A stretch of DNA of 64,000 nt. It comes from Asaia siamensis (GTDB taxonomy: Bacteria > Pseudomonadota > Alphaproteobacteria > Acetobacterales > Acetobacteraceae). The notes under the pieces were generated by a model. The model saw only the letters and a program-made list of their open reading frames with translations, was not told where the DNA came from and searched no databases. Position numbers and translations under genes: made by a program. Positions 56,840-64,000 of this stretch are shown piece after piece (position 1 is the first letter of the stretch; each line of letters begins with the position of its first letter). The stretch is from contig NZ_BMCH01000003.1 of NCBI RefSeq assembly GCF_014635085.1, positions 186,001 through 250,000 on the forward strand, read 5' to 3'.

Positions 56840-56859
56840 GCGGCCCCCGAGGGGGCCGC
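56840..56859. other. Intercistronic hairpin between rpsK and rpoA
   Basis: GCGGCCCC (56840-56847) and GGGGCCGC (56852-56859) form a perfect 8-bp stem with a CGAG loop, 6 bp after the rpsK stop. No U-run follows, so it more likely protects or pauses than terminates. Confidence 0.55.
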
Positions 56860-56865
56860 AGTCAA

Positions 56866-57258
56866 TCAGACGCGACGACGCTTGCGCGGACGGCAGCCGT
56901 TATGCGGCACCGGGGTCATGTCGCGGATCGACGTGATGGAGAAGCCAACGGCCTGAAGGGCGCGAAGCGCGCTCTCACGGCCCGAACCCGGACCCGAAAC
57001 TTCAATTTCCAGCGTCTCCATGCCGTGGTCGCGAGCCTTGCGGCCAGCGTCTTCAGCAGCAACCTGAGCGGCATACGGGGTCGACTTACGCGAACCCTTG
57101 AAGCCCTGGGCGCCAGCCGAAGACCAGGCAATCGAGTTGCCCTGGGCGTCGGAGATGGTGATCATGGTGTTGTTGAACGTCGAAAGAACGTGCGCGACAC
57201 CAGAGATGATGTTCTTGCGCTCCTTCTTGCGGATACGCGGAGTTGCGGCCTTGGCCAT
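56866..57258 (-). CDS. rpsK: 30S ribosomal protein S11
   Basis: 130 residues with the S11 core [82 protein letters not shown] and the basic tail [13 protein letters not shown]. Contacts the mRNA path on the small-subunit platform. Between rpsM and rpoA. Confidence 0.99.
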   Translation of the reverse strand: MAKAATPRIRKKERKNIISGVAHVLSTFNNTMITISDAQGNSIAWSSAGAQGFKGSRKSTPYAAQVAAEDAGRKARDHGMETLEIEVSGPGSGRESALRALQAVGFSITSIRDMTPVPHNGCRPRKRRRV

Positions 57259-57350
57259 AGTGAGGTCGTCCTGTCAGTCTTGGCAATGAGCGAAGGGCAG
57301 AGGACAGCCTGTTGGCCGCCACTCGCCACGATCCGCTTAAGATGCGCGAA

Positions 57351-57728
57351 TTAGCGCGTAGCTTTCTTCTTACCGGCAATCGCCACGGCCTTGCCCTTGC
57401 GGGTGCGGGCGTTCGTGTGCGTACGCTGGCCGCGCACCGGCAGACCACGGCGATGACGCAGGCCACGATAGCAACCAAGGTCCATCAGACGCTTGATGTT
57501 CATCGCGGTTTCGCGGCGGAGGTCACCCTCGACGCGGTAGTCGCCATCGATCAGTTCGCGGATCTTCACGATCTCATCGTCGCTCAGCTCGTTAACGCGC
57601 TTCGCTTCAGGTACTTCGAGCTTGGAGCAGATTGCCTTCGCCGTCGACGGACCAATGCCGTAGATGTAGCTCAGGGCAATGACTACCCGCTTGTTCGTCG
57701 GAATATTTACGCCGGCAATACGCGCCAC
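57351..57728 (-). CDS. rpsM: 30S ribosomal protein S13
   Basis: 125 residues, head protein of the small subunit contacting the P-site tRNA. The family starts [10 protein letters not shown]; here that Met is a GTG at 57728 with GGGAG 8 nt upstream. An in-frame GTG three codons earlier lies within the ribosome site and is rejected. Motifs [17 protein letters not shown] and [24 protein letters not shown] are typical. First gene after a 224-bp gap that holds a promoter and hairpins. Confidence 0.98.
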   Translation of the reverse strand: MARIAGVNIPTNKRVVIALSYIYGIGPSTAKAICSKLEVPEAKRVNELSDDEIVKIRELIDGDYRVEGDLRRETAMNIKRLMDLGCYRGLRHRRGLPVRGQRTHTNARTRKGKAVAIAGKKKATR

Positions 57729-57742
57729 GCCACTCACTCCCT

Positions 57743-57850
57743 GCCCGACCGAGTAGGTCAGGCTCTCTTTTTGCTTCGACCCAAAGCTTGGGCCAGTTCA
57801 ATCGAAACTGTTCAGTCCGCTAAAGAATCGACCGCTCTGAAAGGGTCGAT
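57743..57850 (-). promoter_or_regulatory. Structured 5' leader of rpsM
   Basis: Two stem-loops lie between the promoter and rpsM. ATCGACC (57827-57833) pairs with GGTCGAT (57844-57850). GCCCGACC (57743-57750) pairs with GGTCAGGC (57756-57763, one G-U) around 5 nt, immediately upstream of the ribosome site. The second hairpin is well placed for translational control by a ribosomal protein; this is inference. Confidence 0.5.
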
Positions 57851-57885
57851 CACCGCGTCTGACAGCACCTGTGTCGAGGGCGCGC

Positions 57886-57913
57886 AATATATCGAGCACC
57901 CCCTGCGAGTCAA
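57886..57913 (-). promoter_or_regulatory. Promoter for the rpsM-rpsK-rpoA-rplQ unit
   Basis: On the minus strand TTGACT (57913-57908), a 16-bp spacer and TATATT (57891-57886). Both hexamers match the consensus in five of six positions. It lies between adk and rpsM, about 150 bp before the rpsM start. Confidence 0.75.
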
Positions 57914-57952
57914 ATAAAACCGTTCACTTTTGCGTGATCGACTTCGTGAGCC

Positions 57953-58528
57953 TCATTTGTCAAGGCCGAGCGCCGCCACGATTGACGCATGCACAGCCTC
58001 AAGGCTCTGCATGCCATCAACGCGGCGCAGGCGACCAGCATTCTCATAATAAGGCAGGATAGGGGCCGTCTGGTCCTTGTAGACCTGGATACGACGACGC
58101 ACCGTCTCCGGCTCGTCATCCGCACGCCGCGAGCCATCAGGCGCACGACGTGACGCAAGACGGGCCACAATCTGCTCAGCATCGACCTCGATGAGGATCA
58201 CGGCGTCAATCTTGACCCCGCGCTCCTGCAACATGACGTCGAGTGCCTCTGCCTGGCTTTCCGTACGCGGGAATCCGTCGAGGATGAACCCCTGTGCACA
58301 ATCGGCCTTGAGCGTGCGGCTCTTGATCAGGTCGATCATTACCTCGTCGGAGACAAACTGCCCGGACTCGACAATGCTCTTCACCTTGAGGCCGAGCGGT
58401 GTCCCCTCTGCCATCTCGCTGCGCAGCATATCCCCGGTGGAGATATGAGCGAGCTTGAATTCCTGCTCCAGCAGATCGGCTTGGGTGCCTTTTCCTGCAC
58501 CTGGCGGGCCAAGAAGGATGATGTTCAT
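57953..58528 (-). CDS. adk: Adenylate kinase
   Basis: 191 residues; AMP + ATP to 2 ADP. P-loop GPPGAGKGTQ, AMP-binding STGDMLRSEMAEGTPLG, GFPRTESQAEALD and the C-terminal RLASRRAPDGSRRADDEPETVRRRIQVYKDQTAPIL. The LID is the short form: the 25-35 residue insert of the E. coli enzyme, with its zinc variant, is absent. Start overlaps the secY stop by ATGA. Confidence 0.97.
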   Translation of the reverse strand: MNIILLGPPGAGKGTQADLLEQEFKLAHISTGDMLRSEMAEGTPLGLKVKSIVESGQFVSDEVMIDLIKSRTLKADCAQGFILDGFPRTESQAEALDVMLQERGVKIDAVILIEVDAEQIVARLASRRAPDGSRRADDEPETVRRRIQVYKDQTAPILPYYENAGRLRRVDGMQSLEAVHASIVAALGLDK

Positions 58529-59904
58529 CGACGACGCATTCCTCTTGCCTGATCCGCCTTGCCGTTACCGCGACCGCGCTGCTTGCGAATCAGACCCTGA
58601 TAGCGATGGGCAACGAGATGCGACTGAACCTGGGTCATGGTGTCGATCGTCACCGAGACGATAATGATCAGACTCGTGCCACCAAAATAGAAGGGCACGT
58701 TGTAACGGCTGATCAGGATCTGCGGAAGCAGACACACCGCAACAAGATAGAGAGCGCCGATCGTCGTCAGACGCGAAAGGATACGATCGAAATAACGCGC
58801 CGTGTTCGACCCCGGACGGATGCCCGGCACGAATCCTCCCTGCTTGCGCAGGTTCTCAGCCGTTTCTTCCGGGTTGAACGTCACCGCGGCATAGAAATAG
58901 GAGAAGAAGAGGATCATCACCGCGTAGAAGACCATATAGAGCGGCTGGCCCTGCCCGAACTCCTGCCCAAGGGTGTTGACCCAGCCAGGCACGTTCTTGC
59001 CGTTCATGAAGCCCGAGATCGTGACAGGGATCAGCAGCACCGACGAGGCGAAGATCGGCGGAATGACGCCAGCCGTATTCACCTTGAGGGGCATATGCGA
59101 CGAATCACCGCCGAACATCCGGCTGCCGACCTGGCGCTTGGGATACTGGATGACCACACGACGCTGCGCCTGCTCCATGAACACGATGAACGCGATCGTA
59201 GCACCGGCAAGCACCAGGAAGAGCAGCACGAAGAAGGGCGACAACGCCCCCGTGTAGCCCAGCTGGAAGAGGCTTGAGAGCGCGTGGGGCAGATTGGCAA
59301 CGATACCGGCGAAGATGATCAGCGAAATGCCGTTGCCCACGCCACGCGAGGTGATCTGCTCACCCAGCCACATGAGGAACATCGTTCCGCCCACAAGGGT
59401 GATCACACTCGACAGGATGAAGAACGGACCCGGTGAAACCACCGCAAGCGTACCGGTCTTCGTCGCCATGTGCTCGAGCCCGACCGCGAGACCATAGGCC
59501 TGGAACAGGGCAATCAGCACCGTGAGGTAGCGCGTGTAAGCGTTGAGCTTCTTGCGCCCCTGCTCACCTTCCTTCTTCAGCGCTTCCAGCGACGGCAATG
59601 CTGTCGAGAGCAACTGCACGATAATCGAGGCGCTGATATAGGGCATGATGTTGAGCGCAAACACGGCCATACGACCGAGTGAGCCACCGCTGAACATGTC
59701 GAACATGCCGATGATGCCGCCCTGGTTCTGCTGCAGCAGCTGCCCCAGGACTGTCGCGTCGACACCGGGCACCGGAATATAGGTGCCGAGGCGATAGATG
59801 ATGAGCGCGCCCAGCGTGAACCAGATACGCTTTTTCAACTCGGTCGCCTTGGCGAACGAGCTCAGATTGAGATTGGCGGCAAGCTGCTCGGCTGCGGAGG
59901 CCAT
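58525..59904 (-). CDS. secY: Protein translocase subunit SecY
   Basis: 459-residue channel of the Sec translocon with ten helices. Family signatures [49 protein letters not shown] and the C-terminal [35 protein letters not shown] type (here [23 protein letters not shown]) are present. Coupled to adk downstream; preceded by a terminator-like hairpin. Confidence 0.99.
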   Translation of the reverse strand: MASAAEQLAANLNLSSFAKATELKKRIWFTLGALIIYRLGTYIPVPGVDATVLGQLLQQNQGGIIGMFDMFSGGSLGRMAVFALNIMPYISASIIVQLLSTALPSLEALKKEGEQGRKKLNAYTRYLTVLIALFQAYGLAVGLEHMATKTGTLAVVSPGPFFILSSVITLVGGTMFLMWLGEQITSRGVGNGISLIIFAGIVANLPHALSSLFQLGYTGALSPFFVLLFLVLAGATIAFIVFMEQAQRRVVIQYPKRQVGSRMFGGDSSHMPLKVNTAGVIPPIFASSVLLIPVTISGFMNGKNVPGWVNTLGQEFGQGQPLYMVFYAVMILFFSYFYAAVTFNPEETAENLRKQGGFVPGIRPGSNTARYFDRILSRLTTIGALYLVAVCLLPQILISRYNVPFYFGGTSLIIIVSVTIDTMTQVQSHLVAHRYQGLIRKQRGRGNGKADQARGMRRR

Positions 59905-59918
59905 CCACCGGTCCTTTC

Positions 59919-59957
59919 AACAAAAACAGCGTCACCGCGCAGGCGCGGGACGCTGTT
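59919..59957 (-). terminator. Terminator-like hairpin between rplO and secY
   Basis: On the minus strand AACAGCGTC (59957-59949) pairs perfectly with GACGCTGTT (59933-59925), with an inner CCGCG/CGCGG stem, and is followed by TTTTGTTG. This is the form of an intrinsic terminator inside a long operon, so it may act as an attenuator. Confidence 0.6.
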
Positions 59958-60014
59958 CATGATTACCTGTGCCCGCCCTGCACCGCAACGGCACAGAGCG
60001 TTCTTATCGGGCGA

Positions 60015-60500
60015 TCAGGCCTCGGCGGGAGCCTCGGCCTTGGCGGCAACCTTGACAGAGCCACCAGCCTTCTCGACAGCCGCGATAGCGGTTGCGGAAG
60101 CACCGGAGACTTCGACGGTCACAGCGCGGGTCAGCTCGCCCTTTGCCAGCAGGCGGATACCGGCATACTTGCCAGTGCCAACCAGACCAGCGGCGCGCAG
60201 CACCTCTTCCGTGATCGTCACGTCTGCCTGAAGCTTGCCATCAGCCAGTGCACGGTCGATAGCGCCCAAGTTCACAGGAGCAAATTCCTTACGGAAGATG
60301 TTCTTGAACCCGCGCTTCGGCATACGGCGATACAGCGGAAGCTGACCACCTTCGAAACCATTCAGGGATACGCCTTCACGAGCCTTCTGACCCTTGACGC
60401 CGCGACCCGAGGTCTTGCCTTTGCCCGAGCCGATACCACGACCCAGACGCTTCTTGCGGTAACGCGCACCGGCGTTATCGCGCAGTTCATTAAGGTTCAT
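60015..60500 (-). CDS. rplO: 50S ribosomal protein L15
   Basis: 161 residues from [43 protein letters not shown], the Gly/Lys/Arg-rich L15 head, with ending [16 protein letters not shown]. Starts 1 bp after the rpmD stop; an open frame upstream to 60530 is inside rpmD and rejected. Confidence 0.98.
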   Translation of the reverse strand: MNLNELRDNAGARYRKKRLGRGIGSGKGKTSGRGVKGQKAREGVSLNGFEGGQLPLYRRMPKRGFKNIFRKEFAPVNLGAIDRALADGKLQADVTITEEVLRAAGLVGTGKYAGIRLLAKGELTRAVTVEVSGASATAIAAVEKAGGSVKVAAKAEAPAEA

Positions 60501-60501
60501 A

Positions 60502-60687
60502 TCAACCCTCCACCTGGATAAGGTGGGCAACCTTGCGGATCATGCCGCGAACTGAAGGGGTGTCCTCCAGCTCGCGCTCACTGCCGATTCCGCGCAGACC
60601 GAGACCCACGAGGGTATCAGCCTGGCCGGGCTTGCGCCCGATAGCGGAAGCGATCTGCTTGACGCGAACAGTCTTGTTCTCAGCCAT
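60502..60687 (-). CDS. rpmD: 50S ribosomal protein L30
   Basis: 61 residues: [61 protein letters not shown], the full L30 fold with the [16 protein letters not shown] motif. It overlaps the end of rpsE by 8 bp. Confidence 0.98.
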
Positions 60688-61261
60688 GGGTCGCCTCCGC
60701 TGCGTCTTCGGTCTGCGAATCGCGCTTGGCGAACAGCTCGGAAGCCTTCTTGCCACGGCGGCTTGCGACAGCGCGGGGGCTGCTGCAACGCTCGAGCGCG
60801 TCGAAGGTCGCCTTGACCATGTTATGCGGGTTACGGGTCCCGAGGGACTTCGCAACAACGTCGTTTACGCCCAGCGATTCGAAGACAGCGCGCATCGGGC
60901 CGCCTGCGATGATCCCGGTTCCGGCTTCAGCTGCACGAACCACGACCTTGCCAGCACCGAAATGCCCGAAAGAATCGTGATGAAGCGTACGGCCTTCCTT
61001 CATCGGAACGCGGATCATGGTGCGCTTGGCGCGTTCAGTCGCCTTGCGGATTGCCTCGGGAACTTCACGAGCCTTGCCCGCACCGTACCCAACGCGACCC
61101 TTCTGGTCACCAACCACAACCAGAGCGGCAAAAGCGAAACGACGTCCGCCTTTCACCACCTTGGCCACGCGGTTAATGGTTACCAGCTTGTCGACCAGAT
61201 CGTCGCCTTCGCGTTCCCGCTCGCGACCACCACGGCCGCCTTCTCTTGGCTCACGTGCCAT
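60680..61261 (-). CDS. rpsE: 30S ribosomal protein S5
   Basis: 193 residues starting [12 protein letters not shown] with a basic, Arg/Glu-rich N-terminus, then [52 protein letters not shown] (S5 RNA-binding domain) and [44 protein letters not shown]. Involved in decoding accuracy. Longer upstream frame to 61345 runs into rplR and is rejected. Confidence 0.98.
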
Positions 61262-61274
61262 GTGTGATCCTTCC

Positions 61275-61637
61275 TTAGAACGAAAGGCCGCCCTCACGGG
61301 CAGCTTCGGCCAGCGCCTTGACGCGGCCATGATAGAGATATGCACCGCGATCGAACACGACCGCCGTCACGCCAGCGGCGAGAGCGCGCTCTGCAACAAG
61401 CTTGCCGACAACCGAAGCGGCTTCGACATTCGCGCCGGTCTTGCCAGCTTCGCGCAGGGTCTTTTCGAGGGTCGAAGCGCTGGCGAGCGTTACGCCCTGC
61501 GCATCGTCGATGACCTGTGCATAAATGTTCTTGCCTGAACGGAAGACCGACAAACGCGGCCGGCCACCGCTCTTGCGGCGAAGCTGGAAGCGAAGCCGCT
61601 GACGGCGCCGTTCCTGCAATCCATGCTGCGTAGCCAT
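61275..61637 (-). CDS. rplR: 50S ribosomal protein L18
   Basis: 120 residues; binds 5S r[59 protein letters not shown] followed by [26 protein letters not shown]. Its ATG shares a base with the rplF stop (TAATG). Confidence 0.98.
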   Translation of the reverse strand: MATQHGLQERRRQRLRFQLRRKSGGRPRLSVFRSGKNIYAQVIDDAQGVTLASASTLEKTLREAGKTGANVEAASVVGKLVAERALAAGVTAVVFDRGAYLYHGRVKALAEAAREGGLSF

Positions 61638-62173
61638 TATTTCTTCTTGCCTTCCTTACGACGGAGAACTTCGGTCTCGTAACGCACGCCCTTGCCCTTA
61701 TAGGGTTCCGGCTTGCGGAAGTTACGGATGTCGAGCGCAACCTGACCAACACGCTGCTTGTCGTTCCCTTCGACCGTGATGGCCGTAGGACGAGGCGTGG
61801 TGATCTTCACGTCGGCGGGGATCGGATAGACGACGTCATGGGAATAACCCAGGTTCATCACCAGGTTCGAACCCTGCACGCTGGCACGGAAACCCGTTCC
61901 GGTGATTTCCAGCGTCTTGCTGAAACCCTCGGAAACGCCCTTGACCAGATTAGCGACGATAGCGCGGGTTGTGCCCCACATCGTCCAGGTCTCACGCGAA
62001 CGGTTACCGACCGGCTTGATCGACACCTTGCCGTCTTCAACCTTGGCCTCGACGAAACGCGTCAGCGGCATGCTCAGAGAGCCACGCTTGCCCTTGGCCG
62101 TCAGCGACCCGTTGGCAATGGAAACGTCCACGCCTGCAGGAATGACAACCGGATACTTGCCTACTCGTGACAT
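61637..62173 (-). CDS. rplF: 50S ribosomal protein L6
   Basis: 178 residues starting [35 protein letters not shown], two repeated L6 domains, ending with the signature [26 protein letters not shown]. The open frame continues upstream to 62290 through rpsH sequence; the ATG at 62173 is the family start. Confidence 0.98.
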   Translation of the reverse strand: MSRVGKYPVVIPAGVDVSIANGSLTAKGKRGSLSMPLTRFVEAKVEDGKVSIKPVGNRSRETWTMWGTTRAIVANLVKGVSEGFSKTLEITGTGFRASVQGSNLVMNLGYSHDVVYPIPADVKITTPRPTAITVEGNDKQRVGQVALDIRNFRKPEPYKGKGVRYETEVLRRKEGKKK

Positions 62174-62183
62174 GTGATCCTCC

Positions 62184-62582
62184 TTAGAAGACGCGGCAGA
62201 GGACTTCGCCACCGACATTCGCGGCGCGAGCCTCGATATCCGAAAGGATACCGCGCGGGGTGGACAGGATCGACACGCCGAGACCGGCATACACGCGCGG
62301 CAGTTCCTTGATCTTGGAATACACGCGACGGCCCGGCTTGGAGACGCGGTGGATTTCCTTGATCACGGGCTGGCCGTCAGCATATTTCAGCTCGATGCGC
62401 AGCTGGGAGATACCGGCACGCAGCTCTTCCGTGGTGTAACCACGAATATAGCCTTCGCGGCGCAGCGCTTCCAGAACGTTTGCACGCAGCTTGGAAGCAG
62501 GTGCGATGCAAGCCGCGTGACGGGCACGCTGGGCATTGCGAATGCGGGTGAGCATATCACCCAACGGATCGGATAGGGACAT
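62184..62582 (-). CDS. rpsH: 30S ribosomal protein S8
   Basis: 132 residues: [49 protein letters not shown] and the C-terminal [47 protein letters not shown]. In many bacteria S8 is the translational repressor of this operon. Confidence 0.98.
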   Translation of the reverse strand: MSLSDPLGDMLTRIRNAQRARHAACIAPASKLRANVLEALRREGYIRGYTTEELRAGISQLRIELKYADGQPVIKEIHRVSKPGRRVYSKIKELPRVYAGLGVSILSTPRGILSDIEARAANVGGEVLCRVF

Positions 62583-62593
62583 TCGCTTCTACC

Positions 62594-62899
62594 TTACCAG
62601 CTCGACTTGACCATACCGGGGATCTGGCCGGTTGAGGCCAGGTCGCGCAGAGCGATACGGCTCAGCTCGAACTTGCGGTAGTTCGCGCGGGGACGTCCCG
62701 AAACCTTGCAGCGCAGACGGAAACGAACACGCGACCCGTTGCGCGGCATTTCTGCCAGCTTCAGGGTTGCGTCGAAACGCTCCTCTACCGGAAGGGTCCG
62801 GTCCTTGATGATATCTTTCAACGCGGTCCGCTTCGCCTTGTCGCGCTGCGCCATATAGGCGCGCTTGGCGTTGCGGTTCACGGCGGAGATTTTTGCCAT
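62594..62899 (-). CDS. rpsN: 30S ribosomal protein S14
   Basis: 101 residues, the long zinc-free form (no CxxC): MAKISAVNRNAKRAYMAQRDKAKRTALKDIIKD, RNGSRVRFRLRCKVSGRPRANYRKFELSRIALRDLASTGQIPGMVKSSW. A 115-bp gap separates it from rplE. Confidence 0.98.
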   Translation of the reverse strand: MAKISAVNRNAKRAYMAQRDKAKRTALKDIIKDRTLPVEERFDATLKLAEMPRNGSRVRFRLRCKVSGRPRANYRKFELSRIALRDLASTGQIPGMVKSSW

Positions 62900-62958
62900 G
62901 CTAAATCTTCTCCCGGAACCTGTCGGGCCAATCCCAACGGTTTTCCAAACAGCGTGTG

Positions 62959-63003
62959 TATATAGGGAGCCGGGATTGCTTTGGAAAGCAAAAAACCCGG
63001 CTC
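62959..63003 (-). promoter_or_regulatory. Hairpin and promoter candidate between rplE and rpsN
   Basis: GAGCCGGG (62967-62974) pairs with CCCGGCTC (62996-63003), enclosing a second TGCTTT/AAAGCA hairpin and a run of six T on the minus strand. TTTCCA and TATATA (62982-62987, 62959-62964; 17-bp spacing) could form a weak promoter for rpsN and the genes after it. Confidence 0.45.
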
Positions 63004-63014
63004 AACCCGATAAA

Positions 63015-63581
63015 TCAGGCAGTGAAGGGCAGATCGAACGCCTTGAGCAGCGCTTTTGCCTCTTCATCCGTCTTCGCCGTGGTGACGAAGATGATGTCCA
63101 TGCCACGTACGGAGTCGATCTTATCGTAATCGATTTCCGGGAACACGATCTGCTCCTTGATGCCCATGGCAAAGTTGCCACGACCGTCAAAGCCCTTGTT
63201 CGGGGGCAGACCGCGGAAGTCACGGATGCGCGGCATCGCGATCGTCACGAGACGATCGAGGAATTCGTACATACGCGTGCGACGCAGGGTCACCTTGCAG
63301 CCGATGGGCAGGCCTTCACGAATCTTGAAGCCGGCGATTGCCTTGCGGGCAACCGTCTTGACGGGCTTCTGACCGGAGATGGCTGCCATTTCGGCAACGG
63401 CGGCATCGAGCTGCTTCTGGTCGCCGGCGGCTTCGCCAACGCCCATGTTCAGGACGATCTTTTCCAGCTTCGGAACCTGCATGATGTTCTTGTAGGCAAA
63501 CTGCTCACGCAGCTGGCTACGAAGGACATCATTGTAACGCTGCTGCAGGCGCGGCTGAACGCGGATAATGGTCTCGCTCAT
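63015..63581 (-). CDS. rplE: 50S ribosomal protein L5
   Basis: 188 residues; binds 5S rRNA and contacts P-site t[87 protein letters not shown] and [44 protein letters not shown] are the L5 signatures. Confidence 0.99.
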   Translation of the reverse strand: MSETIIRVQPRLQQRYNDVLRSQLREQFAYKNIMQVPKLEKIVLNMGVGEAAGDQKQLDAAVAEMAAISGQKPVKTVARKAIAGFKIREGLPIGCKVTLRRTRMYEFLDRLVTIAMPRIRDFRGLPPNKGFDGRGNFAMGIKEQIVFPEIDYDKIDSVRGMDIIFVTTAKTDEEAKALLKAFDLPFTA

Positions 63582-63591
63582 GGTCGCCCCC

Positions 63592-63912
63592 TTAGCCTTC
63601 GATTACTTCGCCGGTCACCTTGGCGACGCGGACCTTGCGCCCGTCCTCGAGCTGACGGAAACCGACGCGGGTCGGCTTGCCGCTCTTCGGATCGACGAGC
63701 TTCAGGTTGGACAGATGGACCGGCATTTCCTTGGCGATAATGCCGCCTTCCTGGTTCATGCGGGTCGGCTTCTGGTGACGCTTGGCCACCGCAACACCGC
63801 GCACGATGGCCTTTTCGACCTTCGGCAGAACAGCAAGGACCTCACCGCGCGTGCCGCGCGACGAGCCGGAGAGGACCAGAACCTGGTCACCCTTCTTGAT
63901 ACGAGCAGCCAT
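63592..63912 (-). CDS. rplX: 50S ribosomal protein L24
   Basis: 106 residues with the KOW motif ([70 protein letters not shown]). Early assembly protein of the large subunit. The ATG shares one base with the rplN stop (TAATG). Confidence 0.98.
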
Positions 63913-64000
63913 TATAGCACCTCCGGAGCCAGGGAGATGATCTTCATGAACTTGCGCGCACGCAGCTCACGAACCACCGGGCCAAAGATACGCGTGCCGA
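63912..64000 (-). CDS. rplN: 50S ribosomal protein L14, C-terminal fragment (partial)
   Basis: The last 28 residues of L14 ([28 protein letters not shown]) are visible before the TAA at 63912-63914; the rest lies beyond the window. Position upstream of rplX matches the universal spc order. Confidence 0.95.

Noticed and set aside
57741-57775. Plus-strand hairpin followed by TCTCTTTTTG as a terminator
   Set aside because: No plus-strand gene lies upstream; the structure is better explained as part of the rpsM leader on the other strand.
1-64000. tRNA, rRNA, CRISPR, insertion sequence or prophage
   Set aside because: No cloverleaf-like sequence, regular repeat-spacer array, transposase, integrase or phage structural gene was seen. 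A covariance-model search could still reveal a small RNA.

Overview
The window is a chromosomal segment of an alphaproteobacterium, most likely an acetic acid bacterium (Acetobacteraceae). The pointers are a CcrM-type GANTC methylase next to rnhB, the gpmI-envC-ctpA-rppH order, the nadABC operon with a Nudix-like NAD repressor, the MoxR-DUF58-DUF4159 block beside DUF1285 and the CCA enzyme, high GC, and a RbtT/DalT-type polyol permease. The genus is inferred from gene content only. I see no rRNA, tRNA, CRISPR array, insertion sequence or prophage.

Layout. 1-2.9 kb: the 3' end of a DipZ-like gene converges on a TonB-dependent receptor. 3.3-8.3 kb: de novo NAD synthesis (nadA-nadB-nadC), its likely repressor NadQ, and a hydrogenase-small-subunit-like orphan coupled to nadQ. 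8.4-10.8 kb: cysQ, tsaC and a coiled-coil membrane protein. 10.8-12.2 kb: two poorly characterised genes, one AT-richer than its surroundings. 12.3-17.4 kb: an ABC exporter pair and a secreted M16 protease, followed by about 210 bp of packed stem-loops. 17.5-19.9 kb: a LysR regulator, msrB, upp and a small ORF, all on the minus strand. 19.9-21.8 kb: a divergent pair (3-hydroxyacyl-CoA dehydrogenase family, YWTD propeller), probably under the LysR protein. 21.9-27 kb: gpmI, envC, ctpA, rppH. 27-30.7 kb: an MsbA-like ABC exporter, the CCA-adding enzyme and DUF1285. 30.8-38.2 kb: MoxR, DUF58 and two large membrane proteins in a tightly overlapped operon, then an exported ankyrin protein. 38.3-43.2 kb: GH3 glucosidase, ccrM, rnhB and a CsbD-like protein. 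43.4-52.7 kb: an MdtABC-type RND efflux operon with its own outer-membrane factor. 52.8-54.9 kb: DUF1328, an ASCH protein and a polyol permease. 55.2-64 kb: the spc/alpha ribosomal block from rplN to rplQ, all on the minus strand and cut by the window end.

Most multi-gene units use ATGA or TAATG overlaps, so translational coupling is common. The most informative regulatory signals are a perfect dyad over the nadA -10 region, five GANTC sites in 75 bp upstream of rnhB-ccrM, a 9-bp direct repeat with 31-bp periodicity in the LysR divergent promoter, and internal promoter or hairpin elements in the ribosomal block.
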